From positions 123,624 through 187,623 of the forward strand of contig JAZQCM010000031.1 in assembly GCA_045546275.1 (NCBI GenBank): a stretch of 64,000 nt of DNA, given 5' to 3'. This DNA comes from RGIG1927 sp045546275. GTDB taxonomy: Bacteria; Bacillota; Clostridia; UMGS1883. Positions 8,383-14,337 of the stretch are shown here, one piece after another. Position numbers and translations under genes: made by a program. Each line of letters begins with the position of its first letter. The first letter of the stretch is position 1. The notes under the pieces are model-generated. The model was not told the DNA's origin. It searched no databases and worked only from the letters and a program-made list of their open reading frames with translations.

Positions 8383-8928
8383 TTACGAGCAGAACATTTG
8401 CGCCAAGGTTTTTCCGTTGTCAATTTTGCTGCACACAGCCTGCCTGCAGGAATTAAAGCGGTGGAAAAGCTTTTGTGCAGTGTCGGCATTTTCGTAAACC
8501 TTCCATTCACCGCAAAGCAGGCACCCTTCGTCCTTGTGGTACATAAAACCGTAAATATCATGAATGGGATAACCCAAAAATGCTCCTATTTCGTGGGAAA
8601 ATTCGCTACCATTCAAACGATTTTTTAAAATTTCAAGGTAATCTTCCACTTTGCCTTCTTTGGGATAACCCATGCTTACGAGAAAAGCCTTCACTTTTTC
8701 ATCATTAAGTGTTTTTTCAAGGGCACTTTTCCTGTAAACCATAACAAGCTTCTTTTTTTCACACTCACAAAGCACATCAAAATAAATATCATTTTTGTTA
8801 AGCTGACTATTGAGCTTTTCAAGCTTTTCATTTATATTTTTGGTTTTGTTTTTGTAAATACTCACAATGTTTGAGGGTTTTATTCCTGCCAACGCAGGGG
8901 CGCAATGATAAGCAATCATTTTTTCCAT
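8383..8928 (-). CDS. DUF3793 family protein
   Basis: 181 residues. The opening YHCAPALAGIKPSNIVSI and the block SHEIGAFLGYPIHDIYGFM, followed by a CLLCGEWKVYEN segment, are typical of the clostridial DUF3793 family. Function is unknown; family members are often seen near iron-transport or flavodoxin genes (recalled, not checked). Two DtxR/IdeR-like palindromes at its promoter point to metal-dependent repression. The protein is soluble by appearance, with one paired cysteine motif (CLLC). No terminator is obvious before the next promoter at 8348-8376. Confidence 0.8.
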   Translation of the reverse strand: MEKMIAYHCAPALAGIKPSNIVSIYKNKTKNINEKLEKLNSQLNKNDIYFDVLCECEKKKLVMVYRKSALEKTLNDEKVKAFLVSMGYPKEGKVEDYLEILKNRLNGSEFSHEIGAFLGYPIHDIYGFMYHKDEGCLLCGEWKVYENADTAQKLFHRFNSCRQAVCSKIDNGKTLAQMFCS

Positions 8929-8963
8929 TTAATCACCCCAATATAGTATGTGCTGTTTTCGAG

Positions 8964-9014
8964 GTTAGTTTAGGCTAACTCGCATTTTAAATTTTGGAGT
9001 TAGTCTTAGCTAAC
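8964..9014 (-). promoter_or_regulatory. Twin DtxR/IdeR-like operators
   Basis: Two copies of GTTAG-N6-CTAAC occur at 8964-8979 (spacer TTTAGG) and 8999-9014 (spacer TCTTAG), centred 35 bp apart. They resemble the DtxR/IdeR consensus TTAGGTTAGSCTAACCTAA. The second site lies just downstream of the -10 box and would cover the transcription start. Which DtxR-family repressor binds (iron- or manganese-sensing) cannot be told. Confidence 0.75.
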
Positions 9015-9024
9015 CCTCGATTAA

Positions 9025-9052
9025 ATAATACCATTTTTTCCGTTTTTGTCAA
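9025..9052 (-). promoter_or_regulatory. Promoter of the DUF3793 gene
   Basis: TTGACA (9047-9052), 16-bp spacer, TATTAT (9025-9030) on the minus strand. The start site near 9018 is followed immediately by the second operator. Confidence 0.75.
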
Positions 9053-9121
9053 TACATTTTATTAAATTCCTGTATTTTCCTTTCAAACAGCTTTTTTGTC
9101 GAACATCCTGTTTGCTTTTTT

Positions 9122-9151
9122 CATATAGTGTGTTGACGGGACTTTTCCCGT
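9122..9151 (+). promoter_or_regulatory. Possible sporulation-type promoter and leader hairpin of the DUF11 gene
   Basis: CATATAGT (9122-9129) resembles the -10 box of SigE/SigK promoters, with an ACA 16 bp upstream where SigK promoters carry AC. No good SigA promoter is visible. ACGGGA/TCCCGT (9136-9151) would form a small hairpin at the mRNA start. This is weak evidence. Confidence 0.25.
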
Positions 9152-9175
9152 TAATACCACGAAAGGAGAAAACAC

Positions 9176-10015
9176 ATGGCAACCTTTTACAATCAGGCAA
9201 CGCTTTCATTTAATGGCGGCTCTGTTAATTCCAACATTACAACAGGGGAAATTTTAGAGGTTTTATCTGCATCAAAAACTGCAATTTTAAACGAATATTC
9301 CCAAGGAAACTTTGTGACCTATGTAATAAATCTTGTAAACTCAGGCTCAACACCTTTTAATGCGTTAACCTTAACAGACAATTTAGGGGAAAACGGCACC
9401 GCTACACCCCTTGACTATGTTGCAGGCACTGTAACATATTTTGTCAACGGAGTATTGCAGCCTGCCCCCACTGTGACCGACACATCGCCCCTCACAATTA
9501 CGGGCATTAATATTCCTGCAAACAGCAATGCGGCAGTTCTTTACACCGTAAGGGTGAACGAATTTGCTCCTCCCACACAGGGTGGCACAATAACAAACAC
9601 TGCTGTGATTTCGGGTACAGGGATTACCCCCATCACTGTTACCGAAACAATTAATTCACTTAATGCTCCAAGCCTCACAATCACAAAATCCGTTTCCCCC
9701 GCAATTGTGGCAGAAAACGGACAAATAACCTACAGTTTTGTAATTTCAAACTTTGGCAACACCGAAGCTGTTGCAACCGACAACTTGGTTATTACCGACA
9801 TGTTTGACCCCATTTTGTCAGATATAGCAGTAACCTACAACAACACCCCATGGACCGAGCCTGCAAACTACACCTACAACGAAGCTACAGGTCTTTTCAG
9901 AACAAACGAAGGACAAATCACCGTGCCCGAGGCAACCTTCACCCAAAACCCTGCTACAGGCGAATGGACAATAACCCCCGGCACCGTAACAATAACTGTA
10001 ACAGGAACAGTATAA
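9176..10015 (+). CDS. DUF11-domain protein without signal peptide
   Basis: 279 residues after a strong GAAAGGAG site. Two DUF11-like beta-sandwich repeats are visible: about residues 28-150 (SASKTAILNEYSQGNFVTYVINLVNSG...LTLTDNLG) and about 165-279 (TITKSVSPAIVAENGQITYSFVISNFGN...LVITDMF). DUF11 domains usually belong to surface proteins, but there is no signal peptide, membrane segment or sorting signal here. It may be a spore-surface protein deposited from the mother cell; that is inference from the missing signal and a weak SigK-like promoter. Flanked by its own terminator; threonine- and asparagine-rich, no cysteine. Confidence 0.7.
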   Translation: MATFYNQATLSFNGGSVNSNITTGEILEVLSASKTAILNEYSQGNFVTYVINLVNSGSTPFNALTLTDNLGENGTATPLDYVAGTVTYFVNGVLQPAPTVTDTSPLTITGINIPANSNAAVLYTVRVNEFAPPTQGGTITNTAVISGTGITPITVTETINSLNAPSLTITKSVSPAIVAENGQITYSFVISNFGNTEAVATDNLVITDMFDPILSDIAVTYNNTPWTEPANYTYNEATGLFRTNEGQITVPEATFTQNPATGEWTITPGTVTITVTGTV

Positions 10016-10040
10016 AAAACTCCCTTTCGGGAGTTTTTTT
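10014..10040. terminator. Bidirectional terminator
   Basis: AAAAAACTCCC/GGGAGTTTTTTT hairpin between the convergent DUF11 gene and the secreted repeat-protein gene. Confidence 0.8.
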
Positions 10041-11073
10041 AGTTGGGGATAAAAATTGTTACCAGATTTAACTGTTGGTCCATATGAAGCATAAAGCGCA
10101 TTCCATCTTTTTCAAAAACGCCTACTTCTACGCCCACATCGACAGTCTCTGATGCTATCAAATTCCAACCGTCCAGGGTGATTACACTTATATACAATGT
10201 AACATCAGCCTTGTCAAAACGGTGAGGATGGGCTGTGAAATCATCAATCGTCTGACAACCAAGACATTCCGTTTCAGCGATTACAGAATAATCGGGAATT
10301 TTTAAGCCGGGATAGTACAATTCATATGCGTAAGCGTAAAGATAAACAAGCTTTAATTCGTTGTTTTCAATATAAAAAGCCGAAAGAGCGTTGCCCTTTG
10401 TGTAATTATATATTCCATCGTATTGTCCCTGGAAAATCCAGCCGTTATTTACAAGATAGTTAACATAGGTCTGGAAATCCTGGTAATTGTAATCGTAAAC
10501 ATGAATTATGCCACCATCAACATCATATGCATTTTTAAGCCATGCATTTGTTATTTTAGAGTAATTGGGAACATCGGAGGCAAAATAAGTATCGGGGTTT
10601 GTGTAGGCCCAGCCAACTGCAAGGTATGCAGCAGCTTCACTTGCACTTAAGTTCAAAGCCCCGCCATTGGGAGAATAAACAGTAACCGTCGCTTCGGGTT
10701 TGGTTTCGGACAAGCCGGCTTGTTTATAAGCCTGCACCTCGTTTGTTGCAATAACATACTCTGTTCCGTCCTGCGCATACATATACACAACAGGCACAGT
10801 GTACCAACCCTGGTTTAAATAATCATTTATCTCAGAGTTAAAAACAACCACACTACTTCCGCTTGGCGAGTAGAGCTTTGTTTGCACTTCCCAAAGGTTT
10901 TCATACAAGCCCACTGCCTTGTAGGCTGCAACCTCGCTTTGGTTAATCATGTAGCTTGTTCCGTCCCAAGCGTACATGGTAACCTGGTCTTCCGCCTGAG
11001 CTGTAAAACTAAAGCATCCAAAAATCATCAAAAATGCAAGAATTGTTGCCACGCTATTTCTGAATTTTTTCAT
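10039..11073 (-). CDS. Secreted protein with alternating A/B repeats (copy 1)
   Basis: 344 residues with a signal peptide (1-27, ending TAQA). The first about 150 residues hold four units of 35-40 residues in the order A-B-A-B. Type A reads YA-DGT-Y-I---EV-AYK--GL (for example MYAQDGTEYVIATNEVQAYK); type B reads LYSP-G------S---YL--GWYT. The rest (about 155-344) has no recognised domain but is tyrosine-rich and contains a CLGC motif. Probably extracellular; function unknown. It is a close paralogue of the next gene upstream, with nearly the same signal peptide, so a tandem duplication. Spacing of 15 bases suggests one transcript. Confidence 0.75.
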   Translation of the reverse strand: MKKFRNSVATILAFLMIFGCFSFTAQAEDQVTMYAWDGTSYMINQSEVAAYKAVGLYENLWEVQTKLYSPSGSSVVVFNSEINDYLNQGWYTVPVVYMYAQDGTEYVIATNEVQAYKQAGLSETKPEATVTVYSPNGGALNLSASEAAAYLAVGWAYTNPDTYFASDVPNYSKITNAWLKNAYDVDGGIIHVYDYNYQDFQTYVNYLVNNGWIFQGQYDGIYNYTKGNALSAFYIENNELKLVYLYAYAYELYYPGLKIPDYSVIAETECLGCQTIDDFTAHPHRFDKADVTLYISVITLDGWNLIASETVDVGVEVGVFEKDGMRFMLHMDQQLNLVTIFIPN

Positions 11074-11088
11074 TTTCCTGCCTCCTTT

Positions 11089-12240
11089 TTAATTTGCAAC
11101 AATGACTGCTATCTTATTTAAAAATGAATCTATAGTCACAATGAACCTTGCACCGTTTTGCTCAAAGACCATAGTCATAACATCAACGTTAACACTTACG
11201 TTTGGGTTAAGCTCCCAGCCATCATTTTTGAGTCTTAAAAGATAGGCTTCGTATTCATTGTCTTTGAGTTCATAAACATACATACAAATTGGCTGGTTAT
11301 AGTCGTTTACTGTAGTTTCCACATGCAAACATCCTCTTCCGGTAACGCGTTCATAGTCAGGAACGGAAGTGTTATTATAACAATCTATCAATAATGCGGC
11401 AATGTCAATTTCCACCTTTAAATCCCCGCCCTGTGTACAAAACTGCACGCGCGCATTACCTTTTTTGTAGTAAAGAGTGCCTTGCGTGTGCTCATGAAGC
11501 CACCATCCGTTGCTTTCCAAAAAATCTTTATATTTATTATAGTTTTCTGCACAATATGCATAAACTAAAACTATGCCGTTATCCGCGTTGTAGATCTCCT
11601 TTAATGGAGTATCTGTAACATAGGCAAAATTCGGCACATCAGTTTCAAAATATGTTTTGGGCATGGTGTAGCTCCAGTGGCCTGCCAGATAAACCTGAAG
11701 GTCACGGTTAAGGACTACCTGCAACTCACCCACAGGCGAATAAAGATAGGTAAATACATCCCACCAATTTTCAAAAAGTCCAACTGCTTTATAAGCTTCT
11801 ACCTCGCTCTTTGCAATAACATACTCTGTTCCGTCCTGTGCATACATATATGTTACAGGCACAGTGTACCAGCCCTGCGCAACATGCTTTTCCACCTCGG
11901 AAGAAAAAACAATGCTTTCTCTTCCATCGGGAGCATAAAGCGTTGTTTTTTCGCCATCCAGACTTTCATAAAGTCCAAGATTTTTATACGTTTCAACATC
12001 TTCTTTTCGTATGCTGTATTCTGTTCCATCCATTGCATACATCTTAACAAAAGGTTCTGTGCTCCAACCACTTGCAAGATATGCTTCCACATTATCCTCC
12101 AGTGAAGAAATCGTGCTTCCGTCTGCCGCATAAAGAGTAACCAGCTTATTGCCCGCAGCAGCCTGAGAAGTAAAACTCAAACAACCAAAAATCATCAAAA
12201 ATGCAAGAATTGTTGCCACGCTTTTTCTGAATTTTCTCAT
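11089..12240 (-). CDS. Secreted protein with alternating A/B repeats (copy 2)
   Basis: 383 residues, signal peptide 1-27 (ending TSQA) nearly identical to that of the neighbouring copy. About residues 30-200 hold five units in the order B-A-B-A-B, one more than the neighbour; unit 4 (MYAQDGTEYVIAKSEVEAYK) is almost the same as unit 3 of copy 1. The C-terminal part again lacks a known domain. Both genes share the identical leader CATTTTCCTGCCTCCTTTTT (plus-strand reading). First gene of the pair, with its own promoter (12262-12290). Function unknown; a surface-exposed adhesive or wall-binding role is only a guess. Confidence 0.75.
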   Translation of the reverse strand: MRKFRKSVATILAFLMIFGCLSFTSQAAAGNKLVTLYAADGSTISSLEDNVEAYLASGWSTEPFVKMYAMDGTEYSIRKEDVETYKNLGLYESLDGEKTTLYAPDGRESIVFSSEVEKHVAQGWYTVPVTYMYAQDGTEYVIAKSEVEAYKAVGLFENWWDVFTYLYSPVGELQVVLNRDLQVYLAGHWSYTMPKTYFETDVPNFAYVTDTPLKEIYNADNGIVLVYAYCAENYNKYKDFLESNGWWLHEHTQGTLYYKKGNARVQFCTQGGDLKVEIDIAALLIDCYNNTSVPDYERVTGRGCLHVETTVNDYNQPICMYVYELKDNEYEAYLLRLKNDGWELNPNVSVNVDVMTMVFEQNGARFIVTIDSFLNKIAVIVAN

Positions 12241-12261
12241 TTTCCTGCCTCCTTTTTCTCT

Positions 12262-12290
12262 ATTGTATCACCATTTACCATTTTTTACAA
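12262..12290 (-). promoter_or_regulatory. Promoter of the tandem repeat-protein genes
   Basis: TTGTAA (12285-12290), 17-bp spacer, TACAAT (12262-12267) on the minus strand, followed by AAAAAGGAGGCAGG before the ATG. Confidence 0.55.
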
Positions 12291-12299
12291 TCAAAATTT

Positions 12300-12323
12300 A
12301 AAAGAGTGCTGATGCACTCTTTT
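12300..12323 (-). terminator. Terminator overlapping the stop codon of the helical-bundle gene
   Basis: AAAAGAGTGC/GCACTCTTTT with a 4-base loop; the left arm on the minus strand includes the stop codon. Confidence 0.65.
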
Positions 12324-12756
12324 AAAGATAACTTCTCATATCTATGGCAAGCTTTTCTTCAAGGTTAATAAGCCTTTTTGTAATATCCTTACTTACCTCG
12401 TCTGCCGCCTCATATTCGTTGAGATATTTATTAAGGGACTTTACCCCCATGTTACAACCGTCGGTCATTAAGTCGGCAATGGTATTGTCGGAATTGTTCA
12501 TCATCAGCTTCATGTTTGTTTTCATCCAGCTCATGCCTTTTGCCATGGGGTTGGGGTCTTTTCCGTCGTCCTTGTATTTATCAAGAAGACTCTGGATTTC
12601 CCCGTCCAGCTTGTCGTGCTCGTCCTTGCATTTATTAAGCATGGACTTTAATTTTTTACTGCCAACATAATCAATAACCTCATCAATGGAGCTTACCCCC
12701 ATTTTAACCCCTGCATCACATTCACGAAGCAGCTTTATTGTATCCTCTTGTACCAT
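12322..12756 (-). CDS. Helical-bundle protein of unknown function, ferritin/DUF2383-like
   Basis: 144 residues, almost all predicted helix, with LLRECDAGVKMGVSSIDEVIDYV at the start, PNPMAKGMSWMKTNMKLMMN in the middle and DLMTDGCNMGVKSLNKYLNEY further on. The pattern looks like a four-helix bundle of the ferritin/DUF2383 type, and similar proteins are widespread in Clostridia (recalled). Metal ligands are not obvious. A GAAAGGG site precedes the ATG. A 62-residue protein gene lies 15 bases upstream on the same strand, so the two are probably co-transcribed. Function unknown. Confidence 0.65.
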   Translation of the reverse strand: MVQEDTIKLLRECDAGVKMGVSSIDEVIDYVGSKKLKSMLNKCKDEHDKLDGEIQSLLDKYKDDGKDPNPMAKGMSWMKTNMKLMMNNSDNTIADLMTDGCNMGVKSLNKYLNEYEAADEVSKDITKRLINLEEKLAIDMRSYL

Positions 12757-12771
12757 AACAGCACCCTTTCT

Positions 12772-12960
12772 TTACAATTGTTGTTTGTCCGCCTGGGGCA
12801 AATCGTTTAGTTGATTGTCCTCGGCAAGGTCTGTGTCCGCTATCGGGTTTGCTCTTTCTTTTCCGCTTTTAGCTTTTCCCTGAATTTCAGGCACGGGCGG
12901 CACTTCATTTTTTTCTTTAACATGGGTTACATCGGGGCGTTTCATTCCCTTTTTTGCCAT
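12772..12960 (-). CDS. Small hydrophilic protein, unknown function
   Basis: 62 residues (starts MAKKGMKRPDVTHVKEKNEV), basic at the N-terminus, acidic towards the C-terminus, with no hydrophobic segment; probably disordered. Its Shine-Dalgarno GAGGTGA is part of the 3' arm of the terminator-like hairpin at 12961-13001, so ribosome access may depend on that structure. The placement 15 bases before the helical-bundle gene suggests one transcript. It has the look of the small conserved proteins of Clostridia, but I cannot name a family. Confidence 0.6.
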   Translation of the reverse strand: MAKKGMKRPDVTHVKEKNEVPPVPEIQGKAKSGKERANPIADTDLAEDNQLNDLPQADKQQL

Positions 12961-13001
12961 AAAAAATCACCTCGGAGATAGTTTCCCCGAGGTGTGATTT
13001 T
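12961..13001 (-). terminator. Terminator hairpin that also holds the next gene's ribosome site
   Basis: On the minus strand AAAAAATCA(CAC)CTCGG pairs with CCGAGGTGATTTTTT across an 11-base loop and ends in six T that directly touch the ATG of the 62-residue protein. It should end the zinc-ribbon gene's transcript. In read-through RNA it would hide GAGGTGA. Confidence 0.7.
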
Positions 13002-13523
13002 TTATTCTATTTCAGCAATATCAATCGAATAGCCTAACACTTCACCTATAGACTTAACTTTTCCTTTTATGGTCACAATATCACCGATATTTTTCTCCAT
13101 CAAGAAAGTTTTCTGGTCGTCATTTTTTATATAACACATAGCTGTATCAAAATTCCATGAGTCAGCATTTTTAGGTTCCACACTTATGTATTTACCATCG
13201 CTGTCAAAGTTTTTGATTTTTGCTGAAAATTCCACATACTTGTTCTGATATAATTCTTCAGCTTTCATTGCATTGTTTTTTAAGTCGTCAATCATAACGC
13301 CCAAATCAACCGTTTCATATGCAATTTCATCATTTACTTCTGTTGGGATTTCAACTACATCTGTTGAATTTTCTCCCCCACCACTTGCTGCAGCAATTCC
13401 TATTATAACAATAATAACCCAAAACCACCATTTTTTATAAATAGGCTTTTTTATCTTGCATCCGCAATGAACACAAACTACCGCCTTTTTATCAACAGTA
13501 CCCTTACAATTCTTGCATACCAT
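13002..13523 (-). CDS. Zinc-ribbon membrane protein with C-terminal OB-fold (tRNA_anti-like)
   Basis: 173 residues from ATG 13523, chosen because GGAGGAAATAAT precedes it; the frame is open further upstream but crosses the promoter. Layout: zinc ribbon with two CxxC pairs (C3/C6, C17/C20), a lysine-rich joint, one membrane segment (about 34-49), a short linker, then an OB-fold-like domain (about 75-173) with NKYVEFSAKIKNF and IGDIVTIKGKVKSIGEV. Similar zinc-ribbon plus OB proteins are common in Firmicutes without known function. Divergent from an HTH regulator with shared palindromes, so probably its target. Confidence 0.7.
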   Translation of the reverse strand: MVCKNCKGTVDKKAVVCVHCGCKIKKPIYKKWWFWVIIVIIGIAAASGGGENSTDVVEIPTEVNDEIAYETVDLGVMIDDLKNNAMKAEELYQNKYVEFSAKIKNFDSDGKYISVEPKNADSWNFDTAMCYIKNDDQKTFLMEKNIGDIVTIKGKVKSIGEVLGYSIDIAEIE

Positions 13524-13546
13524 ATTATTTCCTCCTTTATAACTTC

Positions 13547-13622
13547 TGCACCTAAATAGGTGCAATTTCATTTTAACATCAACATATAATAATGTCAAGG
13601 TGTTTGTTCTTAAATAGGTGCA
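13547..13622. promoter_or_regulatory. Divergent promoters with palindromic operators
   Basis: The minus promoter is TTGACA (13593-13598), 17-bp spacer, TAAAAT (13570-13575), followed by a perfect palindrome TGCACCTA-AA-TAGGTGCA (13547-13564). The plus side has TATAAT (13585-13590) with a weak -35, followed by the degenerate copy TTCTTAAATAGGTGCA (13607-13622). Each operator lies just behind a -10 box, which fits repression of both genes by the HTH protein. Confidence 0.7.
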
Positions 13623-13635
13623 AAGGTGTTTAACT

Positions 13636-13860
13636 ATGAATATTGATGTTGAAAAAAGAATTGGCAAAAATATACGAGAATTAAGAGAAAAAATCGGGAT
13701 GACACAAGAGGTTTTAGCCGCAAAATTGCAGGTGAACGGTTGCGACATAACACGTAGCGCTGTTGCCAAAATTGAAGTTGGTCAAAGGCATTTATACCCC
13801 GACGAAATTATTCTAATAAAAGAAATTTTAAAAGTAAGCTATGAAGATATTTTCAAGTAG
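13636..13860 (+). CDS. XRE-family HTH regulator
   Basis: 74 residues, a stand-alone Cro/CI-type HTH: IGKNIRELREKIGMTQEVLAAKLQV, then ITRSAVAKIEVGQRHLYPDEIILIKEILKVSYEDIF. No effector domain is present. ATG 13636 follows AAAGGTG; in-frame TTG 13618 is upstream but overlaps the operator copy. It most likely represses itself and the divergent zinc-ribbon gene through the TAGGTGCA palindromes. A small orphan regulator of this type can also be an antitoxin, but no toxin-like partner is next to it. Confidence 0.85.
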   Translation: MNIDVEKRIGKNIRELREKIGMTQEVLAAKLQVNGCDITRSAVAKIEVGQRHLYPDEIILIKEILKVSYEDIFK

Positions 13861-13898
13861 AAAACTCGAAGATTTATCACTTTTTTTACAAAAAAAGA

Positions 13899-13927
13899 TT
13901 GACAATTACGATTTAGTAGTGTATACT
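13899..13927 (+). promoter_or_regulatory. Promoter of tRNA-Trp
   Basis: TTGACA (13899-13904), 17-bp spacer, TATACT (13922-13927). A start near 13934 leaves a short leader before the tRNA. Confidence 0.8.
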
Positions 13928-13949
13928 AATTCAAGTGGAAAACAAATAT

Positions 13950-14025
13950 AGGGGTATAGTTCAGTTGGTAGAATAACGGTCTCCAAAACCGCAGGTCGTG
14001 GGTTCAAGTCCTACTGCCCCTGCCA
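13950..14025 (+). tRNA. tRNA-Trp (CCA anticodon)
   Basis: 76 nt. The acceptor stem AGGGGTA pairs with TGCCCCT (one G-T), the D arm contains AGTTCAGTTGGTAGA, the anticodon loop CTCCAAA reads UGG, the T arm is GTGGG-TTCAAGT-CCTAC, the discriminator is G and the CCA end is encoded. The tryptophanyl-tRNA synthetase gene is about 7 kb away (21089). Confidence 0.97.
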
Positions 14026-14240
14026 AAAGTAAAAGGCGCAACGTTTAGTTGCGTCTTTTACTTTTGATACGGAAATAAGCATAGGACTTGAACCCTAAGA
14101 GGGCACGAGGCGTTAAGTCAAACAATCCGGCGAATTGTTTGGTAGCCGAGTGGTGCGCAGTTGTCAGCTTGGTGCCAAGCCAAGTGACAACAAGCAGGCA
14201 AGGCTTGCATAGCAAGACTGTGTCCTACTGCCCCTGCCAA
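14008..14240 (+). repeat. tRNA-Trp 3'-end duplication with structured insert
   Basis: The last 19 bases of the tRNA region, GTCCTACTGCCCCTGCCAA, occur at 14008-14026 and again at 14222-14240. Between them lies an inverted copy of the T arm (TAGGACTTGAACCC, 14082-14095, exact complement of 14000-14013) and three hairpins: AAACAAT/ATTGTTT, a long GTTGTCA-CTTGG/CCAAG-TGACAAC, and CTTGC/GCAAG. No ORF is present. This looks like a tRNA-directed palindromic element or an att-like scar; there is no integrase nearby. It covers most of the gene-free stretch 14026-14337. Confidence 0.6.
14025..14065 (+). terminator. Terminator of tRNA-Trp
   Basis: Long imperfect hairpin: AAAAGTAAAAGGCGCAAC pairs with GTTGCGTCTTTTACTTTT around a 5-base loop, directly after the CCA end. 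Confidence 0.7.
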
Positions 14241-14241
14241 G

Positions 14242-14272
14242 AAAAAAGCACGCTCAAATGAGCGTGTTTTTT
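14242..14272 (+). terminator. Second terminator behind the tRNA-Trp element
   Basis: CACGCTC/GAGCGTG stem with a 4-base loop, flanked by A6 and T6. It directly follows the second copy of the tRNA 3' end, so each copy has its own terminator. Confidence 0.75.
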
Positions 14273-14290
14273 GTTTTATTCAGTTGAATA

Positions 14291-14319
14291 TTTACTTATT
14301 CATGCGTAGTTGATATAAT
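14291..14319 (+). promoter_or_regulatory. Promoter of the Gfo/Idh/MocA gene
   Basis: TTTACT (14291-14296), 17-bp spacer, consensus TATAAT (14314-14319), then the ribosome site GGAGGTGAGG. Confidence 0.65.
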
Positions 14320-14337
14320 AAAGTGGAGGTGAGGAAA

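Noticed and set aside
13524..13769. N-terminal extension of the zinc-ribbon protein by 82 codons
   Set aside because: It crosses the divergent promoter, the operators and the HTH gene; a good ribosome site marks ATG 13523.
14082..14150. Second tRNA on the minus strand suggested by the T-arm-like GGGTTCAAGTCCTA
   Set aside because: The would-be T stem does not pair beyond three bases, and no acceptor or anticodon arms can be drawn.
13950..14240. Prophage or integrative element att site at tRNA-Trp
   Set aside because: No integrase, excisionase or phage genes are nearby, and the direct repeats enclose only about 200 bases. It is kept as a repeat element.
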